Assembly (NCBI GenBank): GCA_910588335.1
Contig: CAJUQV010000012.1
Location: forward strand, 22,205 to 86,204
Reading direction: 5' to 3'
DNA length: 64,000 bases
From: an uncultured Ruminiclostridium sp.
GTDB lineage: Bacteria; Bacillota; Clostridia; Oscillospirales; Ruminococcaceae
In this document: positions 27,477 to 35,335 of the stretch, piece by piece
How positions within the stretch are numbered: position 1 is the first letter of the stretch
Layout: every line of letters starts with the position of its first letter
Made by a program: the position numbers and the translations under genes
Notes under the pieces: model-generated
Seen by the model: only the letters and a program-made list of their open reading frames with translations
The model's database searches: none
What the model was told of the DNA's origin: nothing

Positions 27477-29075
27477 ATGCTTATTTACATAATTTTAACG
27501 GTATACATTGCCTTTGCAATAGGCATCGGCGTGTATTTTCACCGCAAAAGCAAAACAGTTACCGATTTCGTACTGGGCGGAAGAACGGTAGGCCCGTGGA
27601 TAACCGCTTTTGCCTATGGTACAAGCTATTTTTCCGCCGTTGTTTTCGTTGGCTACGCCGGACAGTTCGGCTGGAACTTCGGTCTGGCTTCCACATGGAT
27701 AGGGTTAGGCAACGCCATGATAGGCTCTTTGCTCGCATGGGTGTTAATGGGAAGGCGCACAAGAGTAATGAGCAAGCACCTGGAAAGCGCTACCTTGCCG
27801 GAATTTTTTGAAAAAAGATATTTAAGCAAAAAATTAAAGATAGCTTCCGCCGTTATAGTATTTGTTTTCCTCATACCTTACACGGCTTCGGTGTATAACG
27901 GCCTGTCAAGGCTTTTCTCCATGGCGTTCAACGTGGATTATTCGGTTTGTGTAATAGGAATGGCCTTAATAACCGCAGTATACGTTATTTTGGGAGGTTA
28001 TAAGGCAACCGCTTATAACGATTTCATACAGGGCATCATAATGCTGCTGGGAATAACCGCGGTTATTTTCGTAACTTTGGCGGGAAAGGGCGGATTTTAT
28101 TCGGCGGTCATCGAACTTTCACATATAGAATCGGCTTCCGGATCCATGAGCGGAATGAGCGGGGCTTACACCTCGTTTTTCGGACCCGACCCCATAAATC
28201 TGTTGGGCGTTATTATCCTTACCTCATTGGGCACATGGGGACTTCCGCAGATGGTACATAAATTTTATACCATCAAGGACGAAAAGTCCATAAAAACGGG
28301 AACGGTGGTTTCGACGGTTTTTGCCGTGGTGATCGCGGGCGGCTGTTACTTTCTGGGCGGCTTTGGACGCATCTTTGTGTCCCCCGCCGAAAACGGGATT
28401 CCAGCCGAGGGCTATGACAGTATTATCCCGGCCATGGTGGGAACACTGCCGGAAATTCTTATAGGAGTAGTGGTGGTGCTGGTGCTTTCCGCGTCCATGT
28501 CCACGCTTTCCTCTTTGGTGCTCACGTCAAGCTCCACCCTTACCCTCGACCTGATTATTCCAATGCAGAAAAAGGGAGACGAAAAAAAGACGCTTATCAT
28601 ATTGCGGGCTTTGATAGCACTTTTCCTTCTGGTTTCCGTTATAATTGCGCTTAATAAAAACAATTTAATAAGCGATCTTATGGGTTATTCCTGGGGAGCA
28701 TTGGCGGGCGCTTTTCTGGCTCCCATGCTTCTCGGCCTCTTCTGGAAGGGCGTTACGCAGGCAGGCGTATGGGCAAGCCTTATCTGGGGTATCGGAGCTA
28801 CCGCCGTTCACTTTCTGCTTAAATTCGTCGGAGCGCTTTCCGGCACTTTACTGGGCTTTAATACGGCAAGTCCCGTAAACCTGGGAGCCTTTACAATGGT
28901 AATGGGTCTTGTAATAGTTCCGATCGTGAGCCTGGTTACTCCAAAGCTTAAAAAAGCCGATACCGAAAAGATTTTCTCTTGTTACGACAAAAAGGTGGAG
29001 GTATCTCACGTTGTGGCGCTTACTGAAAATGAGGGCCAGGTAACATTGCCTATTGACAACCAGTCGGAAAAGTAA
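27477..29075 (+). CDS. Sodium:solute symporter (SSS family)
   Basis: This 532-residue protein has about 13 membrane helices and SSS-family landmarks: VLGGRTVGPWITAFAYGTSYFSAV (read in parts, about 30-55), VILGGYKATAYNDFIQG (about 175-190) and SASMSTLSSLVLTSSSTLTLD (about 338-358). Members import proline, pantothenate, sugars or short carboxylates with sodium. Its partner gene, a phenylacetate-CoA-ligase-type enzyme 42 bp downstream, suggests an aromatic or organic acid as substrate; this is inference. Confidence 0.92.
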   Translation: MLIYIILTVYIAFAIGIGVYFHRKSKTVTDFVLGGRTVGPWITAFAYGTSYFSAVVFVGYAGQFGWNFGLASTWIGLGNAMIGSLLAWVLMGRRTRVMSKHLESATLPEFFEKRYLSKKLKIASAVIVFVFLIPYTASVYNGLSRLFSMAFNVDYSVCVIGMALITAVYVILGGYKATAYNDFIQGIIMLLGITAVIFVTLAGKGGFYSAVIELSHIESASGSMSGMSGAYTSFFGPDPINLLGVIILTSLGTWGLPQMVHKFYTIKDEKSIKTGTVVSTVFAVVIAGGCYFLGGFGRIFVSPAENGIPAEGYDSIIPAMVGTLPEILIGVVVVLVLSASMSTLSSLVLTSSSTLTLDLIIPMQKKGDEKKTLIILRALIALFLLVSVIIALNKNNLISDLMGYSWGALAGAFLAPMLLGLFWKGVTQAGVWASLIWGIGATAVHFLLKFVGALSGTLLGFNTASPVNLGAFTMVMGLVIVPIVSLVTPKLKKADTEKIFSCYDKKVEVSHVVALTENEGQVTLPIDNQSEK

Positions 29076-29117
29076 TACAATAATGTATATTTATTTGAGG
29101 AAAAGGAAAATAAAAAA

Positions 29118-30419
29118 ATGTTTTTTGACAAAGAAACGGAGACTATGCCCCGCAAAGAGCTGGAAAATCTTCAGCTTGAACGGCTTAAGCATATAGCGGT
29201 ATATTGCTATGAAAAAGTTAAAATATATCACGACAAGTTTGACGCGGCCGGATTTGACCCTTATAAAATACAGGTGCTTTCGGACATAAAATACATACCC
29301 TTTACCACAAAGGCGGATTTCAGGGACAATTATCCGTTTGGAATGTTAGCGGTTCCGAAGCGTGATATAGTGCGTATTCACGCCTCGTCCGGCACCACCG
29401 GAAAGCCCACCGTGGTGGGTTACACAAAAAACGATTTGGAAATGTGGAGCGACTGTATGGCGAGACTTGTTACCGCTGCGGGAGCTACTGCGGACGACAC
29501 CATACAGATCGCCTTCGGGTACGGATTGTTTACGGGAGCGCTGGGGCTTCATTACGGACTTGAAAAGATAGGCGCCTCCGTTGTGCCCACGTCTTCGGGC
29601 AATACCGAAAAGCAGGTAATGCTGATGAAGGACTTTGAAACGACGGGTCTTGTGTCTACTCCCTCTTATGCTTTGCATATTTCCGAGGTTATACGGGATA
29701 TGGGGTATAAGATAGGCGAGGATATCAAGCTTAGTCTGGGACTGTTCGGGAGCGAGGGCTGCACCGTTGAAATGAGGGATCAGATAGAATCGGGATTGGG
29801 AGTGTTTGCCACCGACAACTACGGAATGAGCGAGCTTATAGGGCCGGGCGTATCGGGCGAGTGCCGTGAAAGAAACGGACTTCATTTCAACGAGGATCAT
29901 TTCTTCCCCGAAATAATCGATCCGATTACTGAAGATGTGCTTTCCGAAGGAGAAAGCGGCGAATTGGTAATAACAACTCTCACAAAAGAAGCGCTTCCCG
30001 TACTGCGTTATCGCACAAGAGACATAACAAAGCTGAATTATCAGCCCTGCGCTTGCGGGCGCACTCACTGCCGAATGGAAAAAACCACCGGAAGAAGCGA
30101 TGATATGCTTAAGATTCGCGGTGTAAACGTATTTCCCAGTCAGATCGAGAGCGTCATTATGACAATACCTCAGATAGCGCCTTATTATGAGTTGGTGGTT
30201 GAAAGGGAAGGCAGCGCGGACACTCTGGAAGTAAGAGTGGAGCTTGCCGACGCGAGACTTCTGGAGAGCTACAGGAATCTTGAGGATTTAAGGGCAAACG
30301 TAAAGCACCGACTTAAAACGGTTTTGGGCATTGAAACAAAGGTTTCGCTTGTGGAGCCTAAGTCTATGGCGAGATCGGCGGGTAAGGCTAAGAGGATTAT
30401 AGACAATAGAAAGAAATAA
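29118..30419 (+). CDS. Phenylacetate-CoA ligase-type AMP-forming enzyme
   Basis: The enzyme activates a carboxylic acid with ATP and CoA through an acyl-adenylate. The adenylation motif HASSGTTGKPTVVGYT (about 91-106) is complete. TDNYGMSELIGPGVSGEC (about 234-251), YRTRD (about 297) and the metal-like cysteine run CACGRTHCRMEKTTGRSDDMLKIRG (read in parts, about 312-336) match the PaaK family. Length (433) is normal. In gut anaerobes PaaK homologues often work with indolepyruvate oxidoreductase in aromatic amino acid use, but no such partner is near; the substrate is unproven. Confidence 0.92.
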   Translation: MFFDKETETMPRKELENLQLERLKHIAVYCYEKVKIYHDKFDAAGFDPYKIQVLSDIKYIPFTTKADFRDNYPFGMLAVPKRDIVRIHASSGTTGKPTVVGYTKNDLEMWSDCMARLVTAAGATADDTIQIAFGYGLFTGALGLHYGLEKIGASVVPTSSGNTEKQVMLMKDFETTGLVSTPSYALHISEVIRDMGYKIGEDIKLSLGLFGSEGCTVEMRDQIESGLGVFATDNYGMSELIGPGVSGECRERNGLHFNEDHFFPEIIDPITEDVLSEGESGELVITTLTKEALPVLRYRTRDITKLNYQPCACGRTHCRMEKTTGRSDDMLKIRGVNVFPSQIESVIMTIPQIAPYYELVVEREGSADTLEVRVELADARLLESYRNLEDLRANVKHRLKTVLGIETKVSLVEPKSMARSAGKAKRIIDNRKK

Positions 30420-30432
30420 AAAAGTATTGCTT

Positions 30433-30475
30433 AAAATAAAACGACCGCAGTTGAAACTGTGGCCGTTTTATTTTA
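30433..30475 (+). terminator. Terminator after the ligase gene
   Basis: AAAATAAAACGACCGCAG pairs with CTGTGGCCGTTTTATTTT around TTGAAA. The T-rich right arm lets it act on the plus strand, and the A-rich left arm on the minus strand. Confidence 0.85.
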
Positions 30476-30529
30476 TTGAAATTATATGTCTTGTTTGACG
30501 AACTATGATTTTTGCAATAATTATCGGTA

Positions 30530-30655
30530 TTAAAACCGCATTCTGTCCTTGGCTTCGCCAAAGCTGAACTTAGCGTACTCGTTTAACGTCTTTTCAAAAA
30601 AGCCTTCAATCTTTTCGCCCTTTTCAATGTCCTCTGTACCTCCCTTCTTATACAT
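30530..30655 (-). CDS. Possible 41-residue small protein
   Basis: A frame from ATG 30655 to TAA 30530 encodes a charged peptide starting MYKKGGTEDIEKGEKIEGFF and ending AKFSFGEAKDRMRF. I do not recognise it. It fills most of the gap between the ligase and ung and could be a real small gene or a remnant of a larger one. No convincing ribosome site is seen. Confidence 0.3.
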   Translation of the reverse strand: MYKKGGTEDIEKGEKIEGFFEKTLNEYAKFSFGEAKDRMRF

Positions 30656-30745
30656 TTTCTCATATTATAATATCGGCAGATAATCAAAAAACTTTAGTGC
30701 CATTTCTAACTTATGTAATATTCACAGTTTAAAATAGAGTTATTT

Positions 30746-31417
30746 TTACCTCTCCAGCTTCCAGTCAACAGGCATCACCCCATTCTCTTCCAGAAACTTG
30801 TTTGTTTTGGAAAAGTGTCTGCACCCGAAAAAGCCGTTATATGCGGAAAGCGGGCTGGGGTGTGCGGCCGTAAGAATCAGGTGGCGGGGATTGTTGATTA
30901 TCTTGGTCTTTTCTCTGGCGTTGGCACCCCAGAGAAGGTATACAACGGGGTCGGGCTTTTCGTTCACACACTGTATTATCCTGTCGGTAAGGAACTCCCA
31001 GCCTTTTCCCCTATGGCTGTTTGCCTGTCCTCTTCGTACCGTTAGCGAATTGTTGAGAAGGAGAACCCCCTGCTTTGCCCACTCGGTAAGTTCTCCATGT
31101 GGACATGGCGGTATTCCCAAATCCGCCTCCAGCTCTGCATAAATGTTTTTAAGGGACGGAGGTATGGGGCAGCCCTTTTTCACGGAAAACGACAGCCCGT
31201 GAGCCTGATTCGGCTCATGATACGGGTCCTGTCCGATAACCACGACTTTTATATTGTCGTAATCTGCGTATTTAAGGGAATTGAATATATCGTTCATGGG
31301 CGGATATATGGTGTATCGCCCGTATTCCTGCTTTAAAAATTCCCTTAATTTCAGATAATAGTCCTTTTTAAACTCGTCGGCTAAAATTTCGTCCCATCTG
31401 TTGCCTATATTTACCAT
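30746..31417 (-). CDS. ung: Uracil-DNA glycosylase
   Basis: Ung removes uracil from DNA to start base-excision repair. The water-activating motif GQDPYHEPNQAHGLSF (about 62-77) and the leucine-loop motif HPSPLSAYNGFFGCRHFS (read in parts, about 187-204) are intact, with LLLNNSLTVRRGQANSH between them. Length 223 is typical. It follows a zinc-ribbon gene by 21 bp on the same strand. Confidence 0.97.
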   Translation of the reverse strand: MVNIGNRWDEILADEFKKDYYLKLREFLKQEYGRYTIYPPMNDIFNSLKYADYDNIKVVVIGQDPYHEPNQAHGLSFSVKKGCPIPPSLKNIYAELEADLGIPPCPHGELTEWAKQGVLLLNNSLTVRRGQANSHRGKGWEFLTDRIIQCVNEKPDPVVYLLWGANAREKTKIINNPRHLILTAAHPSPLSAYNGFFGCRHFSKTNKFLEENGVMPVDWKLER

Positions 31418-31438
31418 TTTATAATCCGCCTTTCTTTT

Positions 31439-32236
31439 TTAGTAAGAATAATATGAATGAGATTGAGCGGGTAAAAAGCTTCCGTTTCGCATATTCATTC
31501 CCCGCCTTTTTTCTCCAAGATAAAGTCCGCTCACAGCTCCGAGGGCAACGGACAAAAACAGTATTACTATAATGCAGACCACTACTGCCGATAATGAGCA
31601 TACCCTTTTTTCTTTCTGCGGCTTATCGAGCTTGGGAGAAATGCGTTCGTTTTCAAACCCGACGTTTGTCTTCCATGCCTCCGTAACCTCTTTGTTTCCC
31701 GTTGCTTCGGAGCTTACCGCGCCTGCCGTGCCATCTGCGGGCGTTTCGCCGTGGATATTTCGATCTGCGGAGTAGGTTTGTGTTTCCGAAACGACGTCGG
31801 AATCGGCTAGGGCTGTTTCGGCTGCATTGGGTCGGTCATTACCGCAGACCGATACCGAAACATCGGAAGAGTCGGAGCCGCCGAAAAAGGCGGGAGTGTG
31901 CGAATCAATGTTCGCGGCGGTGGGGTCGGGAAAATCAACCGAGTTTTCCGTTTCCGAAGGCGCTGCGGTTTGTTCCCGAGAAACAGCATCCTCTTTTGCT
32001 TGATTGGCTTCGACGGACTTATCATTATCGTCGCTTTTATCATTGTCTGCGGTTTCGGCAGCCGAAACCGTCTCAGCAGTATCGTAAAGTTCATTTATTT
32101 TGTCGGGATTATCCGAAGTCGGAGTCGTTTCGGGGGAAACCACAGGCTTTACTTCAAAAATGGGGTTGGGTGTTCCGCATATTCCGCAAAAACGATCAGT
32201 GTCATTGTATTCCACACCGCAAATTCTGCATTTCAT
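31439..32236 (-). CDS. Zinc-ribbon membrane protein with acidic linker
   Basis: The N-terminus has two Cys pairs, CRICGVEYNDTDRFCGICG, which form a zinc ribbon of the type found on many Firmicutes membrane proteins. A linker of about 180 residues rich in Thr, Glu, Asp, Ser and Ala follows, then one membrane helix (about 222-245, VVVCIIVILFLSVALGAVSG). The C-terminus is short, basic, then aromatic. The layout suggests a membrane-tethered ribbon in the cytoplasm with unknown partner. It lies between two repair glycosylase genes on the same strand. Confidence 0.75.
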   Translation of the reverse strand: MKCRICGVEYNDTDRFCGICGTPNPIFEVKPVVSPETTPTSDNPDKINELYDTAETVSAAETADNDKSDDNDKSVEANQAKEDAVSREQTAAPSETENSVDFPDPTAANIDSHTPAFFGGSDSSDVSVSVCGNDRPNAAETALADSDVVSETQTYSADRNIHGETPADGTAGAVSSEATGNKEVTEAWKTNVGFENERISPKLDKPQKEKRVCSLSAVVVCIIVILFLSVALGAVSGLYLGEKRRGMNMRNGSFLPAQSHSYYSY

Positions 32237-32265
32237 AGTGTTGCTTCCTTTCTTTTGCCGTTATT

Positions 32266-33072
32266 TCATTTTTTAAAAACAGTATCCTTAAGGTCCGTTC
32301 TTGCATAATCAAACAGATACTGCTGCGCGATTCCGGCGTATTGCCCCACACATTCGGGGAGACCTTGCGGATAGTAATATGCGTTAACTCTCTTTATCCA
32401 TACATCCTTGGGAACCGCTGAGGTATGATACAGCCCGAACAGCAGCACGCAATCCGCCACCTTATCTCCAACGCCCTTTATTTTTTTTAACTCTTCTCTC
32501 GCTTCATCGTCACTCATAAGGCGTATTTTTTCCAAATCCGTTTCTCCTCCGGCAACCTTATCGGCGGCGTCGATTATGTATTTCGCCCTGAATCCCGCTC
32601 TCAGCTCCGATAAATCCTCTTCCCTAAGCCCCGCCAGCGCCTCCGCCTTTGGGAATGCGTAACCGGATTCTATCTTCTCTCCGAACTGACAGCAAAGCCG
32701 GTCTATTATTCCGGTGATCCTCTTTATATTGTTATTTTGTGATATTATAAAGCTTATCAGGGTTTCAAAGGGCTGTTGTTTAAGTACTCTTATTTTCCTT
32801 CCCTTGCAAGCAGCCTTCAGCGTCTCGTCTCTCCCGAAGCTGTCCATAAGCGAGGAATAATCCAGCGAAAGGTCAAAGTATTCTTTCCAAAATTCCATGT
32901 CCTCTTCGGGAGACTCTACCGCTATCCCGTCCTCCCTCTGACTCAGTCTCACATATTTATCTCCCGCAAAGCCGTCGTATTCTCCCTGACTCAATTCCCT
33001 GAAGCGGAAGCATTGTCCGCAGAATAATGTCTGTTTCAGATCAAGACAATCGCATTTTATTTCAAAGATCAT
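32266..33072 (-). CDS. 8-oxoguanine DNA glycosylase/AP lyase (OGG1-like)
   Basis: This bifunctional enzyme excises 8-oxoguanine. The N-terminal OGG domain has LKQTLFCGQCFRFRE (about 11-25), and the HhH-GPD region reads FISQNNNIKRI (about 112-122), then KIKGVGDKVADCVLLFG, whose second-to-last lysine region carries the catalytic Lys (in GDKVADC), and the catalytic aspartate in PKDVWIKR (about 225). The start MIFEIKCDC at 33072 is preferred over an upstream in-frame ATG at 33135, which would add 21 residues not found in the family. It is adjacent to the zinc-ribbon gene and ung on the same strand. Confidence 0.93.
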   Translation of the reverse strand: MIFEIKCDCLDLKQTLFCGQCFRFRELSQGEYDGFAGDKYVRLSQREDGIAVESPEEDMEFWKEYFDLSLDYSSLMDSFGRDETLKAACKGRKIRVLKQQPFETLISFIISQNNNIKRITGIIDRLCCQFGEKIESGYAFPKAEALAGLREEDLSELRAGFRAKYIIDAADKVAGGETDLEKIRLMSDDEAREELKKIKGVGDKVADCVLLFGLYHTSAVPKDVWIKRVNAYYYPQGLPECVGQYAGIAQQYLFDYARTDLKDTVFKK

Positions 33073-33268
33073 AAAAAATTTTGCCTTTCCTCTTGATATT
33101 TTACTAATATTATAATACAATATTAAGGAAAACACAATATGTCGAACAAAATTTTTTAGAGCAAATTATCGTTGATAAATCTTTCTTCGATTCGGTACGC
33201 AAAGACTGCTCCGAAACAAAGAAAATCGCCGCCAATATTTTATAAAAACAAATCAGGAGGAAGAAAAA

Positions 33269-33961
33269 ATGCGTGAAAGCATACTTACAATACCGGTAAA
33301 CGACGTTTTCGGTCCCCGCGAGGGCTGCCCTATCTGCCGCATGAGGGACAGCATCGAAGAGCATATCGGTGAATACATAATGGGCGCCGCTATGATGGAG
33401 CCGGACGTAAGGATAGAAACCAACAAATTAGGCTTTTGCAGCACCCACTACAATCAGCTTTTACAGCAAAATAACCGCTTATCCTTAGCTCTTATGCTTA
33501 GCACGCATATGGCGGAAAAGCAAAAGGAGCTTTTTGAAGCCAAGCTCCCTTTCGGCAAGGGAAAAAAGGTTGAACAATTCGGTTCAACCTGCTTTGTGTG
33601 CAGCAAGGTGAATTGGGGCGTAAACCACACGCTTGAAACGGTATTTCAGATGTACGTCAAGGACGAAGCTTTCCGCAGGCTGTTTTCAAATCAGGAATTT
33701 ATCTGTATGCCTCATTATAAGCTTCTTTTAACTAAAGGCGGCGAAAGCATGAGCAAAGGCGACTTTGCCGGTTTTAAAAAGGCGTTGGACAAGCTGGTTG
33801 GAGATTATATGAAGCAGCTAACCTCCGATGTGGAAGAATTCTGCCAAAGCTTTGACTATCGCAACGCCGGAAAGCTTCACAACGAGGATATGGAGCACGT
33901 CCGCACCTCCGTACAAAGGGCGATCGAATTTCTTACCGGAAGAAAAGCGCTTGAAAAGTAA
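33269..33961 (+). CDS. DUF6062 family protein
   Basis: This 230-residue protein begins with the family pattern: IPVNDVF, then GCPICRMRDSIEEHIGEYIMG (read in parts), then GFCSTHYNQLL. A second cysteine pair CFVCSKVNW (about 111) and FICMPHYKLLL (about 146) suggest two metal-binding or disulfide-rich modules of related form. The function is unknown. It is preceded by AGGAGGAAG and stands alone before the tRNA. Confidence 0.85.
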   Translation: MRESILTIPVNDVFGPREGCPICRMRDSIEEHIGEYIMGAAMMEPDVRIETNKLGFCSTHYNQLLQQNNRLSLALMLSTHMAEKQKELFEAKLPFGKGKKVEQFGSTCFVCSKVNWGVNHTLETVFQMYVKDEAFRRLFSNQEFICMPHYKLLLTKGGESMSKGDFAGFKKALDKLVGDYMKQLTSDVEEFCQSFDYRNAGKLHNEDMEHVRTSVQRAIEFLTGRKALEK

Positions 33962-34096
33962 AAAAATTTTTTAAATCAATTAAAGCAAATATAAGGTAAA
34001 ACTTTGTCAAAAAGCCGCCATTGCTTCCGCACAAATTAATATTAACCTTTTCTAAAAATTTCCAAAAATTTTTTTGCTTGTTTTTTTAAAAAACTC

Positions 34097-34125
34097 TTGA
34101 CAAAGCTTCGTCGATGTGGTATACT
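34097..34125 (+). promoter_or_regulatory. Promoter of the initiator tRNA gene
   Basis: TTGACA at 34097-34102 and TATACT at 34120-34125 are separated by exactly 17 bases, ending 24 bp before the tRNA. Confidence 0.85.
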
Positions 34126-34149
34126 GATTTAGTCGCAAAAAAGAACGAT

Positions 34150-34224
34150 CGCGGAGTAGAGCAGGGGCAGCTCGTCGGGCTCATAACCCGGAGGTCGGGG
34201 GTTCGAATCCTTCCTCCGCAACCA
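34150..34224 (+). tRNA. tRNA-fMet (CAT), initiator
   Basis: The gene folds as a full cloverleaf with encoded CCA. Position 1 is C opposite A72, the unpaired end typical of initiators; the rest of the acceptor stem pairs (GCGGAG with CTCCGC). The anticodon arm is TCGGG-CTCATAA-CCCGG with the three G-C pairs of initiator tRNAs, and the T-loop is GGTTCGAATCC. Mobile genes start directly downstream, so its 3' end is the likely integration target. Confidence 0.96.
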
Positions 34225-34247
34225 TGATTGACTGACAAAAAAGATAT

Positions 34248-34287
34248 TATGCCCACAAACGGCTGTACAAAGCCATTTGTGGGCATA
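34248..34287. repeat. Inverted repeat just after the tRNA
   Basis: TATGCCCACAAA pairs exactly with TTTGTGGGCATA, and GGCT with AGCC inside, around GTACAA. It may terminate the tRNA transcript or be a recombinase arm site near the element's left end. Confidence 0.65.
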
Positions 34288-34409
34288 AATCTTGTGAAAA
34301 ACAGGATTGACGTTCTGTAGATTTTTTTGGGGCAAAAATGGATTCGAACTCCCCCCGAAAAAAATATTAACAAAATTTTCCAGTCCACTGTTGTATAAGT
34401 CGCACAAAT

Positions 34410-34458
34410 GCCTGTGAGTGATTTCTCTTGAGCGAGAAATTGGTCACAGGCTTTTTTT
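34410..34458 (+). terminator. Terminator in module 1
   Basis: GCCTGTGA with GTGATTTCTC pairs with GAGAAATTGG and TCACAGGC, followed by seven T. Confidence 0.85.
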
Positions 34459-34552
34459 ATTTCACTTCAACTTGACAAAAAAGATATTAGAGGGATTCGA
34501 ACTCTTTTAGCAACAAAATTTTTCAGTCAGTTTTTGTACATATTGCATATAA

Positions 34553-34601
34553 CGCCTGTGAATGATTTCTCCGTTGCGAGATCACTCACAGGCGTTTTTT
34601 T
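34553..34601 (+). terminator. Terminator in module 2
   Basis: CGCCTGTGAATGAT pairs with ATCACTCACAGGCG around TTCTCCGTTGCGAG and is followed by seven T. It is a diverged copy of the terminator at 34410. Confidence 0.85.
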
Positions 34602-34657
34602 ATTTTTCTCATAATTTTGAAAATCACAGAAGCGATTCTGTTGATATATAAATGAGA

Positions 34658-34689
34658 AGCCAATCGTCCAAAAAACGGTTGGCTTTTTA
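34658..34689 (+). terminator. Hairpin with T-run in the leader of the first element gene
   Basis: AGCCAATCGT pairs with ACGGTTGGCT (two G-T pairs) around CCAAAAA and is followed by TTTTT, 25 bp before the ATG at 34714. If the promoter lies upstream, this would be an attenuator; otherwise it shields the element from outside transcription. Confidence 0.6.
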
Positions 34690-34713
34690 AATTTAAGAAA
34701 AAGGAGAAAACCA

Positions 34714-35262
34714 ATGTTTTTTATTAACAACCCCAGTCTCCGAAAGCTTGAATCCTTCATGCAGGAGGTACCCCATTTTCCGCCAAAGGGTGTGAAAGTC
34801 GATTTGGACAAGCTTGAGGACGAAATACTGCTGTTTGAGATTGAAAAGGTTATTGTCAATCTTAAGCAGCAAAAAGGAAAGGAGAGGATCATGAAATTCA
34901 GAAATGACCAGCACCGCAGTACCTTTTTAAAAGAGGCTAAGAAACAAAGCCTTAAAAACCATAAGCTGATTGCTGCCTTGTATTTGCTGACGGCGGATAC
35001 CAAGCTGTGGGATACTGCAAAGAATTCTGTAGGAAAGGACGATATCGTTTTTGAAAATATTCATCTGAAAAGCGGCAGCGAAACCGCTTATGCACTTTAC
35101 TGTGCCGCAAAAGACTTGTACAACGGCAGCAGGCATCTTGCAATTGATGATATTGCAGACGGCGGGCTTATCAAAAACAAAGTATTCGTATTGATTTGTA
35201 ACGCAATGCTTATCAAAAGAAAAGGACTTGCGGCGGTAATCACAATGAAAAACTGTGATTGA
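34714..35262 (+). CDS. Composite small element protein, possibly two products
   Basis: The 182-residue frame starts MFFINNPSLRKLESFMQEVP. At residue 60 a second ATG (34891) has a strong ribosome site (AAAGGAAAGGAGAGG), and the 123-residue segment from there (MKFRNDQHRSTFLKEAKKQ) resembles a stand-alone small protein of Firmicutes elements, which I recall as a DUF6075-type family. The frame may be a fusion of two small genes, or both starts may be used. Function is unknown. It is the first gene of the element after the leader hairpins. Confidence 0.7.
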   Translation: MFFINNPSLRKLESFMQEVPHFPPKGVKVDLDKLEDEILLFEIEKVIVNLKQQKGKERIMKFRNDQHRSTFLKEAKKQSLKNHKLIAALYLLTADTKLWDTAKNSVGKDDIVFENIHLKSGSETAYALYCAAKDLYNGSRHLAIDDIADGGLIKNKVFVLICNAMLIKRKGLAAVITMKNCD

Positions 35263-35335
35263 GGCAGTGATGAGTGCTAAGGCTTGTATGTAACGGCGTT
35301 TGCCGTAACATAAATTTCCGAAAAGGAGGAACAAA

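Larger units (their letters stand above)
34330..34601. repeat. Duplicated module with T-arm-like word and terminator
   Basis: Two related segments, 34330-34458 and 34473-34601, share in order GGATTCGAACTC, an ACAAAATTTT-CAGTC stretch and a GCCTGTGA-TGATTTCTC hairpin with T-run. GGATTCGAACT is the complement of a tRNA T-arm. GACAAAAAAGATATTA appears both before the second module (34475) and after the tRNA (34233). The modules lie in the gene-free span 34225-34713. Confidence 0.65.

Noticed and set aside
29346..30068. 240-residue minus-strand frame inside the PaaK-type ligase gene
   Set aside because: The plus-strand ligase has all its motifs; the opposite frame has a composition typical of antisense reading and no family match.
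34248..34287. Inverted repeat considered as the element's recombination core
   Set aside because: It is not a copy of the tRNA 3' end and no second copy is visible, so calling it an att core would be guesswork; it is listed only as an inverted repeat.
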